From an uncultured Bacilli bacterium (lineage in GTDB: Bacteria > Bacillota_I > Bacilli_A > RF39 > UBA660), in assembly GCA_947631345.1 (NCBI GenBank), contig CANRKW010000073.1:1-5442 (forward strand): DNA of 5,442 nucleotides, written 5' to 3'. A program made the position numbers and the translations under genes. This document shows, piece by piece, positions 1 through 5,442 of the stretch (the stretch's first letter is position 1; each line of letters begins with the position of its first letter). The notes below the pieces were generated by a model. It was given only the letters and a program-made list of their open reading frames with translations, ran no database searches and was not told the DNA's origin.

Positions 1-2
1 GT

Positions 3-3000
3 ACAGGGTTTGATATAATTAAAGCACAAGTACATTTGCACTCATTTCCTGGAAGACCTTATTTTGGAACTGATAGAAAAATAGCAGTTCATGAAATATC
101 AACTTCCTGGGAAGCAAGTGATGTAACTTGGAATAATATGCACAACAAATATAATCCTAGATATGAGACATATTTTTATCCAAGTAGGGTTCAAATTTTG
201 GATAATTTATCAACGTTTGATTTAACAAGACTAGTAAAAAAGTGGTATAGTGGATTAACAAATAATGGTATTATGTTAAAATGGGTGACTGAAACAAAAG
301 ATTCAAACTTTGACAAATATGAATTTTATTCAACTGATCCATATATGACAATAACATATAAAGATAGCAATGGCCTTATAGATTATATGAATTATACAGA
401 ATTACCATTAACAAGTGGAAATTCATATATAAATAACAAAACAGGAAATCTAACAAATTTGTTTAATATAAATAAAACGATAGGCGGAAAAATTCCTGTA
501 ACTTTAAATGTAGTATATAATACACAAAATGTAGTTTTAGATAATGTAAAATCAATTGCTTTAGGATGGAAATTCAATTTTGAAGAAATTATAACTAAAG
601 AAACTATAGAAGGCTTAGAATATTTAAAACTAACCTCTTCTACAAGTGCTAATTATTATTTTTATGAGGAAGAAGAAAATAAATATCACGATGAAGACGG
701 ATTAAATATGACGGTTACTTACGAAAATGATAGATTCGAACTTAAAGATAAAATTGGCAATAAAAAGATATATACTTTACTAAATGATAGATATGTTTTA
801 ACTAAAATAATAGATACAGAAAATAGAGAAGTTAATATAACATATGATAATAATAGAATAAGCAAAATAACTGATTCAAATAATGAAGAAATAGTTATAG
901 AATATAACAATAACAATATAACAACAAAAAGTAATTATGAAACATCAAAAATAAACATAAATAATAATTTAGTAAATAGTATAGAAACAATAGAAGGTAC
1001 AACAATATTTACTTACAACGAGGAAAATATTATTACTAATATATTAAATACAGACAATTTATCTTATAATTTTTTATATTATGATAATTTACCATATAAG
1101 ATAAGAAGAGTAGAAGAATTAGGTATAAATAAAGAACTTGGAAATAGTTTAGATTTTAGTTATTCGGATTATTCGACAAAAGTTGTGGATAATTTAGGAA
1201 TTAAAAAAGTATATACATTTAATGATAATGGTAGCTTAATTAGTGAGGCGACATATACAAAAGACAAACAAAAATTAAAAGATGCATACTTTGGTATTAC
1301 AGATTATTATAATGATAATGTAACAAATCAAAATTCTAATTTAAAAAATAAACCAATAAATACTATTCCTTACTTAAAATATGTAAATAACTTGCTTACA
1401 AATAGCGATTTTGAAAAACCACTTGAAACATGCAATTTTGATGTTGGTATAGGAAGTTTAAAACACGATATAACACCAAAAAGCGGGAATAATTATTTAT
1501 TTTTACATAATAAGGATACATTAACATTTAATATATCTAAAGAGGGCGATTATACTTTATCATTTTATATGGGAGCAGAAATGCCTTTTGATGGTTCTGT
1601 TAGAATTGAAATGTTTGAAAACTTAAATAGTAATCAAAAATTAGTTGATGAATACTTTAATTCTTACGCTAATCCAAATGATTCTGAAACATCCCTTTAT
1701 GAATTTAAAAAATATAGTTTAAGTGGACATTTTAGTGCTGATTCATTAATGCAAGTCAAATTTACATCAGTTGTAGGCTCATTTTTCCACATAGACGAAA
1801 TGCAATTAGAAGAAGGACTAGTTGCAAATGAAAGAAATTGCATAGAAAATTCAGATTTTAAAAACGGATTACTAGGATGGGAATTTACAGAACGAGACCA
1901 TTGTAGTATAGAAACAGTAGATATCAATGAAGACGAAAAAGCATTAAAAGTAACTGGTTATCCAGAAGAACAATTTACAGCAACGTATAATTTAAACTTA
2001 CAGGGTAAAAAGGGAGAAACATTTAGAGTATCTTTCTGGTATAAAAATGAAGGAATAACACCATATGAGGGTGTACACGAATCAAGAGGAAATAGTGTGC
2101 TTATGAATTTGTATCATGTTAATGGTGAACTTGGAACTTGCGCACCTTTAACTGGTTTACATCAAAGCACAGAAGAGTGGCTTTATTTTAGTGCAACTTT
2201 TGTTGCAAATGCTGATTTTGAATCTGCAAAATTAACTATATTATCACTTAACGAAGCAAATTCTTTGTATATTAGTAATTTAATGGTAATTAAAGATCCT
2301 AGAACTATAACATATGAATATGATAAAGAAGGTAATGTCATAAAAACAACAGGATTAGATAATATATCAACTACTTTTAAATATGGTGATAACAATGAAT
2401 TACTTAGCACTATCACAGAAAAAGGTAATAGTTTAAAATACGAATATGATAATATAAATCCAAATAGATTACTAAATTCAATTTCAGATTCTGGATTATC
2501 AAACAAAAAAACTTATGACAGCTTTGGAAATCCAATTAAAACAACAATATCAAATAAATTAAAAAATAATGAAATATTAGATAACAGTAACTACTATATT
2601 AGAAGTAAAGGAACTAATAAATATTTATTTTATAATTTAAAAGATAAATCGTTTAAATTTATGGAAGACAGTTGTAATAAAGCAATATTTAAACTAGAAA
2701 AACAAGAAGAAGATTATAAAATAAAAATAGGAAATTTAGAATTAGAAGTAATAGGAGATTTTATATATTTATCTAAAAAAGGTTCGTTATTTATAGTAAA
2801 TCCAAATGAAAACGGAAGTTATACTTTTATATTAAAATCAGACCCATTTAAAAATCTATCTAACCAAAATGACAAACTTACCATAGTAGAAAAAGATGTC
2901 ACATTATTTAATAATCAATTTTATTTAGAAGATATGAGTAATAATCAGTTCATAGAAAACAAATCTTTTTATACAGAGGATGGAAAATTTTTAGCTGCTA

Positions 3001-5189
3001 TTAGAGATTCTTTAGGAAGAGAAACTAAATATGAAGTAAACACCAAAAATGGATTAATTGAATCTATAACTGACGCTAGGGGAATTACAACCTATTTAGA
3101 GTATAATGAAAGAGAAAAGTTAGTAAAAATTACAAAAAACACTAGAAAAGTAGAATATACATATGACGGAGATAAATTAACTAATATAAAAAGCGGTAAT
3201 AAAAATTATAAATTTATGTATGATAACTTTTTAAATACTAGTGAGATTAAAATAAATGATAATACTTTAATGTCATATGAATATGAAAATAATAATGGAC
3301 AATTAAAAAGAAAAACATATGGTAACGGAGCATCTTTATCATATACTTATGATGATTTAAACAGATTATCTACATTAAAAGACAATAATGAAACATATGA
3401 ATTTTTATATGATGGAAATAACAATATAGCAAAAATTTTAGGTATAAATGATAAATATATTTACGATTATGATATAGCTAAAAGACTTGAAAGCTTTAGT
3501 AATAATAAACTAAAAATAGAATATTCTTATGATAATAACAATAATATAAAAAACAAAAAATATTTTAAAGAAAATCGTAAATTTCAAGATGTTTCTTTCG
3601 AATACGATATAGATGATAGACTAAATAAAGTTAAAATTGGAAATGAAGAAATTAATTATTCATATGATTTATTAGGAAGACTGGTATCCACTAATATAAA
3701 CAATAGATTATTTACTAATTATTCATATATAACTAATGGAAATAAAACATCATTAATAATAAACAAAGTAGTAATTGATGGTGAAACATACAATTATATA
3801 TATGATGAAACATATAACGTAATTAAGTTGCTTTTAAATAATGAGATTATTAATGAGTATGAATATAATGAAAATAATGAATTAATTTTAGCAAAGGATT
3901 ATCTAAATAATATAATGTTCAAATATAATTATGACTCTGAAGGAAACATAATAGGTAAAGAAGAATATACACTAAATAATGAATTATTGCAAAGTGACAC
4001 ATATGAATACACTGATTCTAATTGGGATAATTTATTAACTAAATTTAATGATAAAACTATAATATATGATGAAATAGGTAATCCGATAAATATAGGTGGC
4101 GATAAATTAACTTGGGAAAATGGCAAAGAATTAGCTTCGTATAACAATAATAATTATAAATATAATATAAATGGTATTAGAACTCAAAAAGAAGTAAATG
4201 GTATTATAACAAATTATTATATAGAAAATTCTTTAATATTACTCGAAGAGAATCCAAACTATATGATAAAATACATATATGACGGAGAGTTAAATTTAAT
4301 AGGATTTACTTATAAAAATGAAACCTATTATTATAAGAAAAATCTATATAATGATATTTTAGGTATATATAATTCAAATTATGAACTAATAGCAACATAT
4401 ACTTATAGTCCATACGGAAAAATTATATCTATAAAGGATAATAATAACAATGAAATAACAGATTCAAATAATATAGCAATAATAAATCCGTTTAGATATA
4501 GAAGTTACTACTATGATAATGAAACAAAATTATATTATTTAAATAGTAGATATTATAACCCTGAATGGGGAAGGTTCATAAATGCAGATAATCTTATAAT
4601 AAAAGACGACACAATTAGTACAAATTTATTTTCATATTCTTCAAATAATCCTATCAACTACACTGATACTAACGGAAATAATTTTTTTAAAAACTTAATA
4701 AAAAGTATTTCAAAATTTTATGAAAATACAAAAAAAGCTGTTTCAAAATTTTTCAATACAACTAAAAAAGTTAAAACAAAATTGAGTGAATCGTTTGTTG
4801 CAGAGGCGGGCGTAGGATTTGGTGCAGGAGATATTTTGAAAGGATACAAAGATTTTTGTGTTGGATATGCAAATAATGAATTTTATACTGGTACAAGTGC
4901 TGAATACTCATTAAACTTTGAAAATTTTGGAGGGGGTTTTAGTTATTTGCACAAAGATCATGAACCATTGTACCCATCACTAGAAAAAAATATTGCCCAC
5001 TTAAATCCAATGCCTATGTTTCCTCAAATTTATGATTGCAAATATATTGAATATGATGCTACCTCTGATTTTACATTAGGTGGAATAACAATACAATATC
5101 AAATGAAAAATAAAAAAAGATTTATAGGATTAGATTTTGATTTTCATATAGGAATTGGAGGACATATAAAAATAGGCTTTGAATTTTAA
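3..5189 (+). CDS. DNRLRE-domain RHS (YD-repeat) giant surface protein, 5' end outside the window
   Basis: Cell-surface or secreted RHS protein; 1728 residues are visible. The frame is open to the window edge, and the codons before the TTG at nt 36 (reading TGFDIIKAQVH) already match the DNRLRE fold, so the true start and any signal peptide lie upstream. Residue m starts at nt 3m. DNRLRE tail: TWNN 42-45, FDLTRLVKKW 72-81. RHS N-terminal segment: NGLIDYMNY 123-131, TGNL 147-150, LGWKFNF 187-193, EDGL 231-234. YD repeats lie at about 238-455, 766-850 and 989-1490. Between them are two jelly-roll/CBM-like modules (about 463-605 and 612-764) and a ricin-like insert (about 856-986; YYIRSKGTNKYL 864-875). 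RHS core: NPFRYRSYYYD 1495-1505, SRYYNPEWGRFINAD 1515-1529, NNPINYTDTNG 1548-1558. The C-terminal 170 residues are divergent. In this family YD repeats form a hollow shell enclosing the C-terminal effector; that role here is inferred. The RHS assignment is firm; the functions of the modules are tentative. Confidence 0.95.
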   Translation, partial: TGFDIIKAQVHLHSFPGRPYFGTDRKIAVHEISTSWEASDVTWNNMHNKYNPRYETYFYPSRVQILDNLSTFDLTRLVKKWYSGLTNNGIMLKWVTETKDSNFDKYEFYSTDPYMTITYKDSNGLIDYMNYTELPLTSGNSYINNKTGNLTNLFNINKTIGGKIPVTLNVVYNTQNVVLDNVKSIALGWKFNFEEIITKETIEGLEYLKLTSSTSANYYFYEEEENKYHDEDGLNMTVTYENDRFELKDKIGNKKIYTLLNDRYVLTKIIDTENREVNITYDNNRISKITDSNNEEIVIEYNNNNITTKSNYETSKININNNLVNSIETIEGTTIFTYNEENIITNILNTDNLSYNFLYYDNLPYKIRRVEELGINKELGNSLDFSYSDYSTKVVDNLGIKKVYTFNDNGSLISEATYTKDKQKLKDAYFGITDYYNDNVTNQNSNLKNKPINTIPYLKYVNNLLTNSDFEKPLETCNFDVGIGSLKHDITPKSGNNYLFLHNKDTLTFNISKEGDYTLSFYMGAEMPFDGSVRIEMFENLNSNQKLVDEYFNSYANPNDSETSLYEFKKYSLSGHFSADSLMQVKFTSVVGSFFHIDEMQLEEGLVANERNCIENSDFKNGLLGWEFTERDHCSIETVDINEDEKALKVTGYPEEQFTATYNLNLQGKKGETFRVSFWYKNEGITPYEGVHESRGNSVLMNLYHVNGELGTCAPLTGLHQSTEEWLYFSATFVANADFESAKLTILSLNEANSLYISNLMVIKDPRTITYEYDKEGNVIKTTGLDNISTTFKYGDNNELLSTITEKGNSLKYEYDNINPNRLLNSISDSGLSNKKTYDSFGNPIKTTISNKLKNNEILDNSNYYIRSKGTNKYLFYNLKDKSFKFMEDSCNKAIFKLEKQEEDYKIKIGNLELEVIGDFIYLSKKGSLFIVNPNENGSYTFILKSDPFKNLSNQNDKLTIVEKDVTLFNNQFYLEDMSNNQFIENKSFYTEDGKFLAAIRDSLGRETKYEVNTKNGLIESITDARGITTYLEYNEREKLVKITKNTRKVEYTYDGDKLTNIKSGNKNYKFMYDNFLNTSEIKINDNTLMSYEYENNNGQLKRKTYGNGASLSYTYDDLNRLSTLKDNNETYEFLYDGNNNIAKILGINDKYIYDYDIAKRLESFSNNKLKIEYSYDNNNNIKNKKYFKENRKFQDVSFEYDIDDRLNKVKIGNEEINYSYDLLGRLVSTNINNRLFTNYSYITNGNKTSLIINKVVIDGETYNYIYDETYNVIKLLLNNEIINEYEYNENNELILAKDYLNNIMFKYNYDSEGNIIGKEEYTLNNELLQSDTYEYTDSNWDNLLTKFNDKTIIYDEIGNPINIGGDKLTWENGKELASYNNNNYKYNINGIRTQKEVNGIITNYYIENSLILLEENPNYMIKYIYDGELNLIGFTYKNETYYYKKNLYNDILGIYNSNYELIATYTYSPYGKIISIKDNNNNEITDSNNIAIINPFRYRSYYYDNETKLYYLNSRYYNPEWGRFINADNLIIKDDTISTNLFSYSSNNPINYTDTNGNNFFKNLIKSISKFYENTKKAVSKFFNTTKKVKTKLSESFVAEAGVGFGAGDILKGYKDFCVGYANNEFYTGTSAEYSLNFENFGGGFSYLHKDHEPLYPSLEKNIAHLNPMPMFPQIYDCKYIEYDATSDFTLGGITIQYQMKNKKRFIGLDFDFHIGIGGHIKIGFEF
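1389..2294 (+). other. Two jelly-roll (carbohydrate-binding-like) modules inserted between YD blocks
   Basis: Residues about 463-764 interrupt the YD repeats with two consecutive modules. Each opens with a Leu/Ile-x-Asn-Ser-Asp-Phe signature (LTNSDFE 465-471; IENSDFKNGLLGWEF 614-628). Each ends in a strand resembling the last strand of a CBM4/9-type beta sandwich (IDEMQLEEG 597-605; LYISNLMV 755-762). Typical inner-strand features are YTLSFYMGAE and FRVSFWYKNEG. Such modules usually bind glycans or serve as surface spacers. Immediately after the second one the YD pattern resumes with TITYEYDKEGNV. The fold assignment rests on pattern recognition only, and ligand binding is inferred. Confidence 0.65.
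2568..2960 (+). other. Ricin-type beta-trefoil-like insert within a YD repeat
   Basis: Residues about 856-986 interrupt the YD pattern between TYDSFGNPIKT and FYTEDGKFLAAIRDSLGRET (989-1008), which are normally adjacent in RHS proteins. The insert begins YYIRSKGTNKYLFYN, matching the usual opening of a RICIN repeat (tyr-x-ile-x-asn...gly-lys-tyr-leu). It continues with short strands such as FKLEKQEEDYKIKIGN and FIYLSKKGSLFI. The QxW motifs of classical ricin lectins are not evident, so sugar binding is uncertain. It may be a degenerate trefoil or another small all-beta module. Confidence 0.5.
4479..4676 (+). other. RHS core (RHS repeat-associated core) domain
   Basis: Residues 1493-1558 form the diagnostic conserved block that closes the YD shell. 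It is preceded by YTYSPYGKI (1466-1474). The order RYR-x-YYYD, LYYLNSRYYNP, GRFINAD, NLFSYSSNNP, DTNG matches the Gram-positive form of this domain. In characterised RHS and Tc-toxin C proteins this region can self-cleave with conserved aspartates, releasing the C-terminal domain inside the shell. D1529 (in INAD) and D1555 (in TDTNG) lie in the corresponding motifs. In the last motif the usual Asp-Pro is Asp-Thr. Whether cleavage occurs here cannot be told from sequence. Confidence 0.93.
4677..5186 (+). other. Variable C-terminal tip of the RHS protein, candidate effector domain of unknown type
   Basis: This is the 170-residue segment after the RHS core (residues 1559-1728). In polymorphic toxins this position holds the exchangeable toxin domain. 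It begins with a Lys/Phe-rich helix-like linker containing an 11-residue tandem repeat (1570-1591). A Gly-rich stretch follows (VAEAGVGFGAGDILKGY, 1599-1615), then several strands with alternating hydrophobic residues, ending in a strand pair at 1707-1728 whose last residue is Phe. It has two cysteines (1618, 1679) and an HKDH cluster (1650-1653). I recognise no nuclease, deaminase, ADP-ribosyltransferase or protease motif. Alternatives are a pore-forming or membrane-active domain, or a structural beta domain with no toxicity. Its boundary is set by the end of the conserved core at TDTNG. Confidence 0.6.
4710..4775 (+). repeat. 33-nt imperfect tandem duplication encoding an 11-residue helical repeat
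   Basis: Two adjacent 33-nt units encode SKFYENTKKAV and SKFFNTTKKVK (residues 1570-1580 and 1581-1591). The two units align without gaps, and both begin TCAAAATTTT. An 11-residue period with recurring hydrophobic and lysine positions suits an amphipathic helix. The repeat lies in the linker between the RHS core and the Gly-rich tip. Confidence 0.6.
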
Positions 5190-5286
5190 AAATACATAAG
5201 CATCTTAATATAAAAATTAGATTTAGAAAATAATTTTAAATTTCATTGAATTGTGCTAAAAAAATATGAAAATACATACAAATATA
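5190..5286. other. A+T-rich 3' spacer after the RHS gene, no recognisable terminator
   Basis: This stretch follows the TAA stop. It contains no ORF worth reporting and no GC stem followed by a T-run. The best inverted repeat is AAAATTA (5213-5219) with TAATTTT (5231-5237), an all-A/T 7-bp stem with an 11-nt loop, too weak to call as a terminator. The 10-mer AAAATACATA occurs at 5189-5198 and again at 5269-5278; this may be chance in such biased sequence. Confidence 0.6.
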
Positions 5287-5315
5287 ATGACTTTTAATTA
5301 AAACACTAGTATAAT
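5287..5315 (+). promoter_or_regulatory. Sigma-A-type promoter for the downstream membrane-protein gene
   Basis: A perfect -10 hexamer TATAAT (5310-5315) lies 17 bp downstream of ATGACT (5287-5292), which matches four of six bases of TTGACA. The predicted start of transcription is near 5322, giving a leader of about 19 nt that contains the ribosome binding site. Placement just before a well-formed RBS and start codon supports it, although TATAAT is common by chance in A+T-rich DNA (another copy at 5283-5288 lacks a -35 match). It implies the second gene can be expressed independently of the RHS gene. Confidence 0.55.
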
Positions 5316-5323
5316 TATAAATA

Positions 5324-5330
5324 GAAAGGA
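5324..5330 (+). promoter_or_regulatory. Ribosome binding site of the downstream gene
   Basis: GAAAGGA resembles the anti-16S consensus AGGAGG and ends 10 nt before the ATG at 5341. A second purine-rich stretch, AGAGGT (5335-5340), abuts the start codon and is too close to act alone. The site fixes the ATG at 5341 as the start; the same frame is closed by a TAA at 5299-5301, and no other ATG, GTG or TTG lies between. Confidence 0.7.
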
Positions 5331-5340
5331 TTTTAGAGGT

Positions 5341-5442
5341 ATGGAGAACAATAAGAAAACAGTCATTTTATTAAGAATATTACCAATTATAGGTGTTATA
5401 TTATCAATACTAACTGCTATTTTTCTACGTGCTAATTATGAT
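5341..5442 (+). CDS. Small membrane-anchored protein of unknown function, 3' end outside the window
   Basis: Thirty-four codons are visible and the frame is still open at the window end. The protein starts MENNKKTVILLRILPIIGVI. The hydrophilic, Lys-containing first six residues are followed by a strongly hydrophobic segment at about residues 7-28, broken only by R12, and then LRANYD. This fits an N-in transmembrane anchor or uncleaved signal anchor; no lipobox cysteine is visible. The gene lies 151 bp downstream of the RHS gene on the same strand, with its own promoter and RBS. A gene directly after an RHS toxin often encodes the immunity protein, so that is a possible role, but the visible part matches no family I recognise and it could be an unrelated membrane protein. 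Confidence 0.75.
   Translation, partial: MENNKKTVILLRILPIIGVILSILTAIFLRANYD

Noticed and set aside
36..38. TTG at 36 as the start codon of the RHS gene
   Set aside because: The frame stays open to the window edge, the residues encoded before it fit the DNRLRE domain, no RBS is convincing there, and starting here would cut the domain in half.
392..577. Minus-strand open frame of 61 codons
   Set aside because: It lies wholly opposite the RHS gene in a coding stretch with clear protein conservation; its hydrophobic translation is the usual shadow of A+T-rich coding sequence.
2183..2506. Minus-strand open frame of 107 codons
   Set aside because: It is antisense to the second jelly-roll module and YD block 2, has no recognisable domain and shows the same shadow composition. 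The other minus-strand frames at 719-916, 1697-1927 and 3929-4147 were rejected for the same reason.
3150..4480. Recurring short motifs resembling a direct-repeat or CRISPR-like array
   Set aside because: The recurrence is at protein level (YD repeats at irregular spacing within an open frame), with no constant repeat and no spacer structure.
3..5189. Mycoplasma-type genetic code (UGA = Trp)
   Set aside because: Tryptophans in conserved places (for example TWNN at residues 42-45 and EWGRF in the core) are all TGG, and the frame contains no TGA.
5213..5237. Inverted repeat AAAATTA/TAATTTT as a terminator of the RHS gene
   Set aside because: The stem has no G-C pair, the loop is 11 nt and there is no T-run after it; chance matches like this are common in such sequence.

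Overview
The window is very A+T-rich. It uses AGA-type arginine codons, and in-frame tryptophans are TGG, so UGA is not recoded. It looks like a low-GC Gram-positive (Bacillota) genome, perhaps an uncultured gut Bacilli or Clostridia lineage. That placement is inferred from composition and protein type only.

Almost the whole window (nt 3-5189) is one giant + strand gene whose 5' end lies upstream. It encodes at least 1728 residues of a surface/secreted RHS (YD-repeat) protein of the DNRLRE type found in Gram-positives. Counting the first complete codon (nt 3) as residue 1, so that residue m starts at nt 3m, the order is: C-terminal part of a DNRLRE domain (1 to about 121); RHS N-terminal plug-like segment (about 123-237); YD block 1 (about 238-455); two jelly-roll/carbohydrate-binding-like modules (about 463-605 and 612-764); YD block 2 (about 766-850); a ricin-type beta-trefoil-like insert (about 856-986); long YD block 3 (about 989-1490); RHS core (about 1495-1558); and a divergent 170-residue C-terminal tip (1559-1728). 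The tip occupies the position where polymorphic toxins carry their effector domain, but I recognise no toxin family in it.

A 151-bp spacer (5190-5340) follows. It has no convincing terminator but does hold a good sigma-A-like promoter and a ribosome binding site. These serve a second gene starting at 5341 and cut off by the window end after 34 codons; its N-terminus is a single hydrophobic, probably membrane-spanning segment.

The working model is a surface-displayed RHS shell with adhesive modules and a variable tip, followed by a small membrane protein that could be, but is not shown to be, its immunity partner. The main point of interest is the unrecognised tip together with its downstream neighbour.
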